This document shows positions 6,999-14,877 of a DNA stretch of 21,051 bases, in pieces. Each line of letters opens with the position of its first letter. The stretch's first letter is position 1. This DNA is from Pseudomonadota bacterium (GTDB lineage: Bacteria; Pseudomonadota; Gammaproteobacteria; Xanthomonadales; Xanthomonadaceae). The notes under the pieces are model-generated. The model ran no database searches. It saw only the letters and a program-made list of their open reading frames with translations, and was not told the origin of the DNA. The position numbers and the translations under genes were made by a program. Where the stretch lies: the NCBI GenBank assembly GCA_023393895.1, contig JAEXBT010000119.1, forward strand, positions 1 through 21,051. Reading direction: 5' to 3'.

Positions 6999-8327
6999 CT
7001 AACCGTCCTGCCTCGGCAGGACGAGCTCCGAGACCGTCCCACCTCCCTCCCTGGGACGCAAGACCACGTACCCGCCATGACGCTCGGCGATTGCCTCGAC
7101 GATCGTCAACCCCAACCCGCTGCCTCCTGCGCTGCCGGTCGCGCGTCCTCGCCAGAACCGTTGCGTCGCCTGCCGGTACTCGTCAGGTTCGAGACCAGCG
7201 CCACGATCGGTCAGACGGAACCGTACCGTGGTGGCATCGGCATCAACAACAAGGTCTACGGCACTTCCCGGAGGCGAATAGCGCAACGCGTTGTCGACGA
7301 GGTTGCGCAACGCCGCCACGGACAGCGCGGGGGGCACCGCCGGCACCGCCTGACTACCGCTTCCAGCCACGACAACGACCCGGCCATTGGCCGCCGGACT
7401 GCTGGCCGCCACCGCCTGCTCCACCACCTGCGCGGCGGTGATCCACTGTCCGTCGTCGAACGGCAGCCGTCCTTCGACCCGCGCCAGCATCAGCAACTGG
7501 TCCAGCGTCGCACGCATACGCTGCACGCCTTCACCGGCATCGGCCAGCGCACGTCGTGAGTCCTCGCCACCAGTCAGCCGCGCAACCTGCAGGTGAGTGT
7601 CGATCGCAGTCAAGGGTGTGCGCAGTTCGTGCGCAGCATGGTTGGTGAAGCTGCGCTCTCGTGACACCGCGTCGGAAACGCGCTGCAGCAGGTGGTTGAG
7701 GGATTCGACCAATGGCCGGAGTTCGCCCGGCATTGGTTGCGCGTCGAGGGGCTCGTCGGCATCGGGCTGGCGTTGCGCAAGCGTGCGACGCAGCCGATCG
7801 AGCGGCGCGAGCGCACGGCCCGCGCCCAGCCACAACGCAAGCAAGCCACCCACCGCGGCAATCAGGAACGGCAGCCCGGCCGCCAGCGCGATCTGGCGGC
7901 TCAGTTCGGCACGCTCACCGAGACTGTCGGCAGTGGTAATGCTGTAACCGTTCGCCTCCAGCGTGTAGGTACGCCACGCCGTACCCTCGATCTCACGCGT
8001 GCGATAGCCCGGCGCGTCGGTCGCCATCAGTGCGCTGGATGCGCCCTGGGTGGTGGCGATCACCTCCCCACGCAGCGAGCGTATCTGGCACGCCATCCCG
8101 CGACTGCCGGCAACGGTCACCGCATCAGCCGCCGCTACCGGCGAGGCGCCCACCAACGCGCCCTGCGCCAGCAGTCCGGACACCATGCGTGCCGACATCG
8201 CCAGCCGGTCGTCGAGGGTATGCTGCAGGTTGCGATCGAGGTCACGCAGCATCCACGCCGCCGCCACGCTCCACAGCACCGCCAAGGCGATGCCGATTGT
8301 CAGCACCAGGCGGAATCGCAGGCTCAT
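6999..8327 (-). CDS. Membrane sensor histidine kinase (QseC/PmrB-like)
   Basis: A 442-residue kinase starting at ATG 8327; longer in-frame extensions lie inside the regulator gene and are rejected. The start overlaps the regulator stop (ATGA). TM1 is about residues 7-27, followed by a periplasmic sensor region of about 120 residues, TM2 at about 147-168 and a HAMP-like linker. The HisKA box is SFTNHAAHELRTPLTAI with His233. ATPase motifs follow: LRNLVDNALRYSP (N box), DRGAGLEPDE (G1) and GSGLGLTIVEAIAERHGG (G2). The layout fits the QseC/PmrB/TctE group. The sensed signal is unknown; the adjoining dsb and sulfur genes suggest redox or envelope stress, but that is inference. Confidence 0.9.
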   Translation of the reverse strand: MSLRFRLVLTIGIALAVLWSVAAAWMLRDLDRNLQHTLDDRLAMSARMVSGLLAQGALVGASPVAAADAVTVAGSRGMACQIRSLRGEVIATTQGASSALMATDAPGYRTREIEGTAWRTYTLEANGYSITTADSLGERAELSRQIALAAGLPFLIAAVGGLLALWLGAGRALAPLDRLRRTLAQRQPDADEPLDAQPMPGELRPLVESLNHLLQRVSDAVSRERSFTNHAAHELRTPLTAIDTHLQVARLTGGEDSRRALADAGEGVQRMRATLDQLLMLARVEGRLPFDDGQWITAAQVVEQAVAASSPAANGRVVVVAGSGSQAVPAVPPALSVAALRNLVDNALRYSPPGSAVDLVVDADATTVRFRLTDRGAGLEPDEYRQATQRFWRGRATGSAGGSGLGLTIVEAIAERHGGYVVLRPREGGGTVSELVLPRQDG

Positions 8328-8989
8328 GGCTCGGCCCTGCCGAACCGATATCCGAGTCCGCGCACGGTTTGAATGACATCGGCACCGAGTTTCCGGCGCA
8401 GGTGATGGATGTGCACGTTGATTGCGTTGCTGCCGACCTCCTGTTCGAAACCGTACAGGCTGTCCTTGAGCTGTTCGCCGGACAGGCAGCGCCCGCCTGC
8501 CTGCATCAGGCTGGCGAGCAGTGCGGTCTCGCGACGCGACAGGTCGACGGGTATGCCGTCGAGCCAAGCCTGCCCACTGGCGGGATCCAGCGCCAGTGAA
8601 CCTGCTTCGATTAGGTTCACGCTGCGGCCAGCGGCACGCCTCGACAAGGCGTGCAGCCGTGCCACGAGCTCGCCGAGATCGAACGGTTTGACCAGATAGT
8701 CGTCGGCGCCGCCTTGCAGGCCGGCGATGCGATCCTCCACCGCATCGCGCGCGGTCAGCAGCAGTACCGGCAATTCATCACCGCTCTGGCGCATGCGCAC
8801 CAGCAGCTGCATACCGTCCTCGTCGGGCAGCCCAAGGTCCAGCACCATCGCGTCGCAATGGGTCGTCTGTCGCGCGAGTTCGGCGTGCGCGACGCTCTCC
8901 ACGCGATCGGCTGTCATTCCAAAAGCCCGAAGACCGGAGACTATGCCCCGGGCGATCAATTCGTCGTCCTCAACGACCAGGATCCTCAT
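8324..8989 (-). CDS. OmpR/PhoB-family response regulator (QseB/PmrA-like)
   Basis: ATG 8989 (MRILVVEDDELIARG) is chosen: it is the canonical receiver start, with GGAG 9 bases upstream; an in-frame TTG at 8998 is less likely. The 221-residue protein has the receiver acidic pair in VVEDDE, phospho-acceptor Asp51 (VLDLGLPDEDG) and Lys101 (LVKPFDLGE). A C-terminal winged helix ends NVHIHHLRRKLGADVIQTVRGLGYRF. It is first in the two-gene operon with the kinase and divergent from the dsbD operon. The intergenic region carries a direct repeat matching the known PmrA/QseB half-site pattern, so it may control its own gene and the dsb operon. Confidence 0.92.
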   Translation of the reverse strand: MRILVVEDDELIARGIVSGLRAFGMTADRVESVAHAELARQTTHCDAMVLDLGLPDEDGMQLLVRMRQSGDELPVLLLTARDAVEDRIAGLQGGADDYLVKPFDLGELVARLHALSRRAAGRSVNLIEAGSLALDPASGQAWLDGIPVDLSRRETALLASLMQAGGRCLSGEQLKDSLYGFEQEVGSNAINVHIHHLRRKLGADVIQTVRGLGYRFGRAEP

Positions 8990-9037
8990 TGATGCCAACT
9001 CCGGAAACCAGATGCGCGCTGCACCCTAGCGCAGGGT

Positions 9038-9060
9038 ACCCGGCGTCGCCACCGCCGGGT
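9038..9060. other. Hairpin-forming inverted repeat in the regulator/dsbD gap
   Basis: ACCCGGCG (9038-9045) and CGCCGGGT (9053-9060) are perfect complements around a 7-base loop. A second, smaller pair ACCCT/AGGGT lies just before it at about 9023-9037. It would fall in the leader of the regulator transcript, or upstream of the dsbD promoter. There is no T-run in either direction, so termination is unlikely. The function is unknown. Confidence 0.4.
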
Positions 9061-9082
9061 CATGGCTCCAGCCTGGGGGGCC

Positions 9083-9099
9083 TTTAATCGTGACTTAAT
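9083..9099. promoter_or_regulatory. PmrA/QseB-type operator (direct repeat, 11-bp period)
   Basis: TTTAAT-CGTGA-CTTAAT fits the published PmrA box YTTAAK-N5-YTTAAK exactly; the half-sites are 11 bp apart, about one helical turn, as OmpR-family dimers need. The surrounding match extends to TTAATCG repeated twice. It lies 43 bp before the dsbD ATG (9142) and 93 bp before the regulator ATG (8989). No clear -10 follows it, so the promoter may depend on activation. That the adjacent regulator binds here is inferred. Confidence 0.6.
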
Positions 9100-9141
9100 C
9101 GCGCGCCTTCATCGTGGCCGGCTGGATCTCCGGAGTACTGA

Positions 9142-11097
9142 ATGATGCTGTTGCTGCGCCGGTTGTTGCTAAGCCTGTTGATGTTGCCGATGTTGGCGGT
9201 TCCCGTGCCCGCGATGGCGCAAGGCTGGCTCGCACCACCGAGCGGGCAGCAGCAGCCCGAGTTCCTCGAGGTCAGCGAGGTGTTCAGGGTCGAGGCAACG
9301 GCCGTGAAGGATGGCGCGACCCGGCTGAGCGGCACTATCGCGCCGGGCTACTACCTCTATCGACACCGCCTGAGCGTTGTTCTCGACGGCGGCAAGGCGT
9401 TGCCGCTGCAGTTGTCGAACGGCAGGGCGAAAACCGACGAGTTCTTCGGCCGCACCGAGGTCTATTACGACACTGTCGAAATCATAGTCAATGGTGGCGA
9501 CGCACGCTCGGCGACGCTGCATTGGCAGGGCTGCGCAGATGCCGGCATCTGCTATCCGCCGCAGACCATGCCGGTCGATCTGCCATCGGTCGAGACGCCA
9601 CCGGCAACCAATGCCGCTGTGGACACCGCAGCGACGACGCCGCCCTCGGAAAAGGCGACAAGCGACAGCGCCCCGCAGCCGCCCACCGCCCCCTCTGCGG
9701 CCTCCGTCGCACAAAACTCGGCAGGCGTCGGCGCATCATCCGTCACGGGCTCGATCAGGGAGGCCGCCCCGGCGCCTTCCGTTGCCGGCGAGGACCAGCG
9801 CTTCGCCAGCCGCCTCGCCGATGCCAGCCTGTTCGCGTCGGTCGCGGTGTTCTTCGGCATGGGGCTGCTGCTCGCGTTCACGCCGTGCACGCTGCCGATG
9901 ATCCCGATCGTTTCCAGCCTGATCGTTGGCGGACAGCCGACCACGCGGCGTGCGCTCGCCTTGTCGGTGGCCTACGTTCTGCCGATGGCGTTGACCTACG
10001 CCGCGCTCGGCGTGGCCGCCGGGATCGCCGGTGCCAACCTGCAGGCGGCCTTGCAGAACCCGTGGCTGTTGGGCGCCTTCGCGGCGGTGTTCGTGGTGCT
10101 TGCGCTGTCGATGTTCGGTGCGTTCGAGCTGCAGTTGCCGGCGTGGCTCGGCAACCGCCTGGATCGCGCCGGTCGCCAGCAGCGCGGCGGCACGCTCGCT
10201 GGCGCCGCCGCGCTCGGGTTCCTGTCCGCGCTGCTGGTGGGACCGTGCATGACTGCGCCACTTGCCGGCGCGCTGCTCTACATCAGCCAGTCCGGCAGCG
10301 CGCTGACCGGCGGCCTGGCGCTGTTCGCGCTTGGGCTGGGCATGGGATTGCCCCTGCTCGCGATTGCGGTGTTCGGCGCACGCATCCTGCCGCGCCCCGG
10401 CGCGTGGATGGATCGCGTCAAGGCGGTCTTCGGCTACGTCCTGCTGGCGTTGGCGATATCGATGCTGGCGCGGGTGCTGGCACCGGCGACGGCGCTGGTG
10501 CTATGGGGCGCCTGGCTGCTCGGCGTGGCGGCGGGTTTCCTGGCCCTGGTCGCACCGCCTGCAAGCGGCCCGCTGCGCCTGTGGCTGCCGCGCTATTTTG
10601 CAGCCGCGTCGGCGGTCTGGGCACTGGCACTCATGATTGGCGGTGCCAGCGGCTCCGGCGATCCGTGGCGCCCCCTGGAACGACTCGGTGCCGGCGATGC
10701 GAGTGCGCAGACAGCCGCGCCGACGGTCGCCTTCGTCCAAGCCAAGACGGCCGACGACCTGTCACGTCGCATCGCCGAAGCCGGTGCGCGAGGCCAATGG
10801 ACGCTGGTCGATTTCTACGCCGACTGGTGCGTTTCCTGCCATGTCATCGAACGGGAAGTGTTCGGTGATCCGCAGGTGGCATCGATGCTCGCCGGCATGC
10901 AGGTCGTGAGGCCCGACGTCACCGCCAACGATGTGGCCGATCGGGCATTGATGAAGGCATGGCAGGTGGCCGGTCCGCCGACGTTGCTGCTCATCGGACC
11001 CGACGGCCAAGAACACCGCGCCGAGCGCACGGTGGGCGAGATCACCCCCGAAGCATTCCTGGCCCGCCTGCAGCGCGTCCAGCAAGGAGCGCAATGA
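9142..11097 (+). CDS. dsbD: Thiol:disulfide interchange protein DsbD
   Basis: A 651-residue protein with the three DsbD parts. A signal peptide (1-26, ending AMA-Q) leads into the periplasmic alpha domain, with its Cys pair in QGCADAGICYPP (Cys131, Cys137). A low-complexity Pro/Ala/Thr linker (about 148-215) follows. The membrane domain (about 230-500) has its two redox cysteines in FTPCTLPM (Cys249) and LVGPCMTAP (Cys369). The C-terminal thioredoxin domain has DFYADWCVSCH (Cys563, Cys566). DsbD moves electrons from cytoplasmic thioredoxin to periplasmic thiol proteins such as DsbC or DsbG. ATG 9142 has GGAG 6 bases upstream. The TGA overlaps the next ATG. It heads an operon whose later members are likely electron acceptors. 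Confidence 0.95.
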   Translation: MMLLLRRLLLSLLMLPMLAVPVPAMAQGWLAPPSGQQQPEFLEVSEVFRVEATAVKDGATRLSGTIAPGYYLYRHRLSVVLDGGKALPLQLSNGRAKTDEFFGRTEVYYDTVEIIVNGGDARSATLHWQGCADAGICYPPQTMPVDLPSVETPPATNAAVDTAATTPPSEKATSDSAPQPPTAPSAASVAQNSAGVGASSVTGSIREAAPAPSVAGEDQRFASRLADASLFASVAVFFGMGLLLAFTPCTLPMIPIVSSLIVGGQPTTRRALALSVAYVLPMALTYAALGVAAGIAGANLQAALQNPWLLGAFAAVFVVLALSMFGAFELQLPAWLGNRLDRAGRQQRGGTLAGAAALGFLSALLVGPCMTAPLAGALLYISQSGSALTGGLALFALGLGMGLPLLAIAVFGARILPRPGAWMDRVKAVFGYVLLALAISMLARVLAPATALVLWGAWLLGVAAGFLALVAPPASGPLRLWLPRYFAAASAVWALALMIGGASGSGDPWRPLERLGAGDASAQTAAPTVAFVQAKTADDLSRRIAEAGARGQWTLVDFYADWCVSCHVIEREVFGDPQVASMLAGMQVVRPDVTANDVADRALMKAWQVAGPPTLLLIGPDGQEHRAERTVGEITPEAFLARLQRVQQGAQ

Positions 11098-11948
11098 TGG
11101 TCAGTCTTGGCCCGTTTCCCATGTCCCTGGTGGTGCTGCTGGTCGCACTCGCGATTGCCGCACTGGTCGCCCGGCAGTTCGTTGTGCCCTTGCCCGGGCA
11201 ACCCGCGATCAAGCCGCCTTCGACGTTCCTCGACATGCTGATGGTCGGCGTGCTCGCGGCGCGGCTAGCCTTCGTGCTCGCATGGTGGCCGCAGTACCTC
11301 GCGGATCCGTGGTCAATTGTCCGCATCGGCGACGGCGGCTTCTCGATCTGGGCGGGCGTGCTCGCGGGCCTCGCATTCGGCGCATGGCGAGCGCGAAACG
11401 CTCCCGCGCTGCGACGTCCGCTGCTGTTCGGTGCGATCGCAGGGCTGGCTTCCTGGGCCGTTCTCGGTGGCGCGCTGCTGTTGATGCAGCAGTCGGTGGT
11501 GAAACTGCCGGCGACCGAACTGAGCACGCTCGACGGCGGCAGCACGAAGCTTTCGGCGATGACCGGCGAGCCGATGGTCGTGAACCTGTGGGCGACGTGG
11601 TGCCCGCCGTGTCGCCGCGAAATGCCGGTCCTGGCCAAGGCGCAGGAAGAACGCGGCGACGTGACGTTCGTCTTCGTCAATCAGGGGGAATCCGAATCGG
11701 AGATCCGTGACTACCTGCGCGAGAGTCACCTGCAACTGAGCAATGTGCTGCTCGATCCATTCTCGTCCGTAATGCAGGAGTCCGGCTCGCGCGGCCTGCC
11801 AACGACGCTGTTCTTCGATGCCGACGGCCGGCTTGTGGACACCCACATGGGCGAACTCTCGAATGCGAGCCTTGCCGTAAAGCTGCGGCGCTTCGGTGCT
11901 GCGCCCTCATCGAGTCCCCCAACCCTTCCAACCAAGGAGGTGCCGTGA
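11094..11948 (+). CDS. TlpA-like thioredoxin with Lgt-like membrane N-terminus
   Basis: A 284-residue protein from ATG 11094, overlapping the dsbD stop. Residues about 8-132 hold roughly four membrane helices. The stretch AARLAFVLAWWPQYLADPWS and GGFSIWAGVLAG resembles part of prolipoprotein diacylglyceryl transferase (Lgt), but it is too short to be a full enzyme. Residues about 138-270 form a TlpA/ResA-like thioredoxin domain with WATWCPPCRREMP (Cys170, Cys173) and a cis-Pro region GLPTTLFFDADG. The redox domain should face the periplasm as a DsbD partner. An Lgt-like anchor on a TlpA domain is uncommon; catalysis by the Lgt-like part is unlikely given its size. A role like ScsD of the copper-tolerance Scs system is possible. 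Confidence 0.85.
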   Translation: MMVSLGPFPMSLVVLLVALAIAALVARQFVVPLPGQPAIKPPSTFLDMLMVGVLAARLAFVLAWWPQYLADPWSIVRIGDGGFSIWAGVLAGLAFGAWRARNAPALRRPLLFGAIAGLASWAVLGGALLLMQQSVVKLPATELSTLDGGSTKLSAMTGEPMVVNLWATWCPPCRREMPVLAKAQEERGDVTFVFVNQGESESEIRDYLRESHLQLSNVLLDPFSSVMQESGSRGLPTTLFFDADGRLVDTHMGELSNASLAVKLRRFGAAPSSSPPTLPTKEVP

Positions 11949-12778
11949 TGGCACGAGTGAACCCCACTGCAATACTGCTTTCGTCCGCCCTGCTGCTCGC
12001 CACCGGTTGCAGTCAGGCCGCCGAGGAAAAGTCGGTTTCCACCGCACCGGCTGTCCCAACGAACGCCACCAGCAACCCGGAGACTGAAAGGCCCGCCGTG
12101 ATCGAAGCCATTGAAGCCCAGGGTTTCGAAGTGCTCGGCGAGTTCGACGCCCCATCGGGTCTTCGCGGCTTTGCAGGCGTCGCAGGCCAGCAGCCCGTGG
12201 CGGTATACGCGACCAACGACGGCGAACATGCCGTCGTTGGGACGCTGATCAATGCAAAGGGCGAGGACATCGGCGCCGAGGCGCTGCAGCGACTTGTCGC
12301 CGGTCCGATGTCGGCCCGCACCTGGGCACTGCTGGAGGCGAGCGAATGGATCGCCGACGGAAAGGCCGATGCGCCCCGCGTGATCTACACGTTCAGCGAC
12401 CCGAACTGCCCGTTCTGCAACAAGTTCTGGAATGCAGCGCGGCCGTGGGTGGATTCGGGCAAGGTGCAACTGCGGCACATCATGGTCGGTGTGATCCGTC
12501 CGGACAGCGCCAACAAGGTTGCCACGATCATGACCGCCAGCTCGCCGTCGGAGGCGCTCCGTCGCAATGAAACCAGCTACAGCTCAGGCGGCATCAAGCC
12601 GGCGGCCTCCGTGCCCGCCAATGTGCGCGCCACCCTCGATGCGAACCAAAGACTGATGGTCCAACTAGGGTTCCAAGGCACGCCGGGCATCCTGTTCCGC
12701 GACGACAACGGCACGGTCCAGCGCCGAGCCGGCATGCCGGCACCAGATGACCTGGCCACCGTGCTCGGACCGCGCTGA
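11948..12778 (+). CDS. dsbG: DsbG/DsbC-like disulfide isomerase lipoprotein
   Basis: A 276-residue protein. ATG 11948 is preferred because AAGGAGG (11934-11940) lies 7 bases upstream; a GTG at 11945 is the alternative. The lipobox LATGC (Cys21) predicts a lipoprotein, whereas E. coli DsbG is soluble in the periplasm. A dimerisation-like N-terminal region (about 48-125) is followed by a thioredoxin fold with SDPNCPFCNKFW (Cys154, Cys157) and the cis-Pro loop GFQGTPGILF (Thr245-Pro246). DsbG-type proteins protect or reduce oxidised cysteines and are kept reduced by DsbD, encoded two genes upstream. The start overlaps the TlpA stop (TGATG), so expression is coupled. The alternative name ScsC-like is less likely, because the CPFC context is DsbG/DsbC-type. 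Confidence 0.88.
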   Translation: MARVNPTAILLSSALLLATGCSQAAEEKSVSTAPAVPTNATSNPETERPAVIEAIEAQGFEVLGEFDAPSGLRGFAGVAGQQPVAVYATNDGEHAVVGTLINAKGEDIGAEALQRLVAGPMSARTWALLEASEWIADGKADAPRVIYTFSDPNCPFCNKFWNAARPWVDSGKVQLRHIMVGVIRPDSANKVATIMTASSPSEALRRNETSYSSGGIKPAASVPANVRATLDANQRLMVQLGFQGTPGILFRDDNGTVQRRAGMPAPDDLATVLGPR

Positions 12779-13326
12779 TGCGGGGCACATCCTTGCTATT
12801 GGGCCTGGTGCTGGCGGGCATGACCTACTTCGCGCAGGCGGCGACGCCGGCGACGTCTCCCGCCCACACTACCGCCATGCATGGCAAAGCGATCGTCCTG
12901 CCGGACGCCGCCCACCAACCCGACCCAAAAATGCGCCAGCGGGCGGTATTCAGCCTGACCGTGGCGCCGGCTTCACCCGCTGCGACGGATCCGGGCTTGG
13001 AGCGGGTCGCGCGCGCCGTCAACCTGCTCAAGGCAAGCGGAGTGACGAAGAAGCAGTTGGACTTCGTCGTGCTGCTCAGCGAAGGAGCAACGGATTCAGC
13101 GCTGGCTGATCCCGCGTACCGCGTCCGCCATGGGGTCGCTAACCCGAACCTCGGGCTGATCGCGCAACTGTCGGCGGCGGGAGTGCAAATGTTCGTGTGC
13201 GGCCAGGCCTTGCACTCCCGGCAGCTGGACAGCAACTCGCTGGCACCCAGCATCGCAATATCGCTTTCGGCGTTGACCAGCATCATCACGCTGCAGCAGC
13301 AAGGCTATGCGCTGGTTCCGCTGTGA
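12778..13326 (+). CDS. Exported DsrE-family protein
   Basis: A 182-residue protein with a signal peptide (about 1-21, ending AQA-A) and a DsrE/DsrF-like domain (about 55-182). Family features are VNLLKASGV, a helix ending NPNLGLIAQLSAAGVQMFVCGQ (written here in part, with conserved Cys141) and the C-terminus TLQQQGYALVPL. Cytoplasmic DsrE/TusD relatives carry sulfur as persulfides on such a cysteine; periplasmic members are uncharacterised. Its start overlaps the dsbG stop (TGATG), making it the last gene of the dsb operon. A Cys-bearing sulfur-carrier fold made together with DsbD and DsbG suggests persulfide or thiol exchange in the periplasm, which is inference. Confidence 0.82.
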   Translation: MRGTSLLLGLVLAGMTYFAQAATPATSPAHTTAMHGKAIVLPDAAHQPDPKMRQRAVFSLTVAPASPAATDPGLERVARAVNLLKASGVTKKQLDFVVLLSEGATDSALADPAYRVRHGVANPNLGLIAQLSAAGVQMFVCGQALHSRQLDSNSLAPSIAISLSALTSIITLQQQGYALVPL

Positions 13327-13596
13327 ACCAGCAGCAGACGCCGCTGGCTGAATCGACTGTGCCCAGCGATGGTCTCCGGACACCGATCTCGGTGCCTTCC
13401 GCAATAGGAGTTCGTCGGCAGTCACTGAGGGGGGGCTCGCCGGCCAGCTGCTCCAGGGTCGGCTCCTGTACCGCTTCTAGGTATGCGGTCGAAGCGTTGA
13501 TCACGAGAATCAGTCGACCGCGACGGAGACTTGGAGCCAGCGATGTCCGCTTTGGGTCGGAAGCAGCCATAGGGCTCTGGCGAGCGCGCAGATTGC
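13327..13596. other. Gene-free gap between convergent operons
   Basis: The dsb operon ends on the left and mcrC ends on the right, so both run toward this 270-bp gap. Apart from the repeat copy at 13543-13570 no convincing gene, promoter or T-run terminator is visible. Short open frames on both strands read through here without recognisable domains. Confidence 0.5.
13543..13570 (+). repeat. Short dispersed repeat, copy 2 (palindromic element)
   Basis: This begins ATGTCCGCTTTGGGTCGGAA and ends AGCAGCCAT. The ends pair as an imperfect hairpin: ATGTCCGCTT against AAGCAGCCAT gives 8 of 10 pairs. It matches copy 1 (1708-1735, minus strand) at 22 of 26 positions and is in the opposite orientation. 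It lies 27 bp beyond the mcrC stop, so each copy sits just past the 3' end of a restriction gene. It may act as a weak bidirectional transcription end or be a passive repeat. Confidence 0.55.
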
Positions 13597-14877
13597 CTAT
13601 TGGCCGAGAGAAGCACTTAGGCACCCTGCGATACACCACCGGTCCAAGCTCCCGGAGACCAGGTCCAACGGCAGCACATCTAGCACGAGACCTTCCTCAA
13701 AAGAAAGCCGATCCAGCGGAGCGCTGAACTGCGGCGTCTGCGGGTAGACGAGCGCCATCTGCCCACGCCCTTGGAGGTACCGCTGGCCGTAGGCAAACAG
13801 CTGGTAGAAGTCGGCTTGAACCAATCCGTGGTTGTTCGCGAAGTCGACACCATCAATCAACTTCCACTTGGCATCGACCACAAATCGCTGGCCTTCCTGC
13901 TCGATGATGAAATCCGGCCTCAGCTGGAACATCCGCCGTGTTGGCGTCCGACACAGCCATTCGCTTGCTGCCTGCGTTTTTAGTGTCGCGCCGGGAGGCA
14001 GGTGCCGTCTCAAACACGCCTCGACGTAACTTTCGAACACCTTTTCCATCGGGAACAGCAGGCTGCGTCCGGTCCACTCGCCTACCACTGACAGCGGGTT
14101 GCGGTCGCCGAGGATCAACTCGCACCAGGTGCGGATCTGCCCGTAGTGACTCATCAGCCGGTCGCTGCTCCAGCGCCGGAGGTCGCTGGCCACGTCGCTG
14201 CTGCGGCGCACTTCGACCAGCTGGTGTTCCAGCTCGTGCGCCAGCCGCCAGTTGCCGGGCTCGCGAGTCATGCGCGCCACCTTGTCCAGGGCCGTGGCGA
14301 TCAGCCGATTTTCCGGCCGGTTGGTGTCGAACACCTGGTGCTCCACCTGGAACAGGTGCTGGCGCCCGGCCGGCTGACGCAGTTGTCGGGCAATCTGCAG
14401 GCGTCCGCGCAGGAACCGCAGCTCCTCCTCAACCGGGTGGTAGTCGAAGCGCAGGCCGCGCCGCACCAGGAAGTCCAACTCCTGCAGGAATTGCTGGATG
14501 ATCCATTCGCTGACCGGGGCATCGAAGGTCTGCAGCGCGGTGGGCCCGGTATCGCGCACGGGGAGGCGCAGGCCGTGGCACAGCATCCGCACGAGCACGC
14601 GGCGCGCCGTGGCGACGTCGGTGTCGCCACGCACATGCTTGGGAAGGATCTCGATGCGGGTGCCGCAAGGGGATTCGAGCACGCCCACGTAGTTGTCCAA
14701 CCGCAGCCAGCGCCGGCCTTCGATCTGCACCAACGGCGCGACACCGCGACGGAACCGCTGCGCTTCCTCGCATAGCCAGTCGAAGGCCGAGGCCGGGACG
14801 CTCGCCTCGTCCAGGCTCCCGGCGGACACCGGGCCGACGGTCAGCCGTGCGTGCTCACGGACGGTAACCAGGTTCAC
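13597..14877 (-). CDS. mcrC: McrC-like nuclease subunit of a modification-dependent restriction system
   Basis: A 426-residue protein with a GTG start at 14877 that overlaps the mcrB stop (GTGA). The N-terminal part (1-300) is the McrC-type adaptor that contacts the McrB ring; NYVGVLESPCGTRIEILPK is typical. The C-terminal PD-(D/E)xK nuclease core has LRPDFII (Asp322), VVDAKWK (Asp335, Lys337) and QADFYQLFAYG (Gln359), so catalysis should be intact. McrC stimulates McrB GTP hydrolysis and cuts DNA carrying modified cytosine near recognised sites. It is the last gene of the hsdM-to-mcrC operon. The extreme C-terminus (about 405-426) looks poorly conserved and may be an extension. Confidence 0.9.
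   Translation of the reverse strand: MNLVTVREHARLTVGPVSAGSLDEASVPASAFDWLCEEAQRFRRGVAPLVQIEGRRWLRLDNYVGVLESPCGTRIEILPKHVRGDTDVATARRVLVRMLCHGLRLPVRDTGPTALQTFDAPVSEWIIQQFLQELDFLVRRGLRFDYHPVEEELRFLRGRLQIARQLRQPAGRQHLFQVEHQVFDTNRPENRLIATALDKVARMTREPGNWRLAHELEHQLVEVRRSSDVASDLRRWSSDRLMSHYGQIRTWCELILGDRNPLSVVGEWTGRSLLFPMEKVFESYVEACLRRHLPPGATLKTQAASEWLCRTPTRRMFQLRPDFIIEQEGQRFVVDAKWKLIDGVDFANNHGLVQADFYQLFAYGQRYLQGRGQMALVYPQTPQFSAPLDRLSFEEGLVLDVLPLDLVSGSLDRWCIAGCLSASLGQ

Noticed and set aside
7005..7022. Perfect hairpin GTCCTGCC-TC-GGCAGGAC considered as a terminator
   Set aside because: It lies within the last codons of the kinase gene and has no T-run on either strand; its symmetry can arise from the coding sequence.
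9114..10868. Long open frame on the plus strand overlapping dsbD in another frame
   Set aside because: Its translation is Arg/Ala/Gly-rich without domains, whereas the overlapping frame carries all DsbD cysteine motifs.
13286..13639. Open frame on the minus strand downstream of mcrC
   Set aside because: It overlaps the ends of both flanking genes, reads through the palindromic repeat and shows no domain; repeat-derived frames of this kind are often wrongly called genes.
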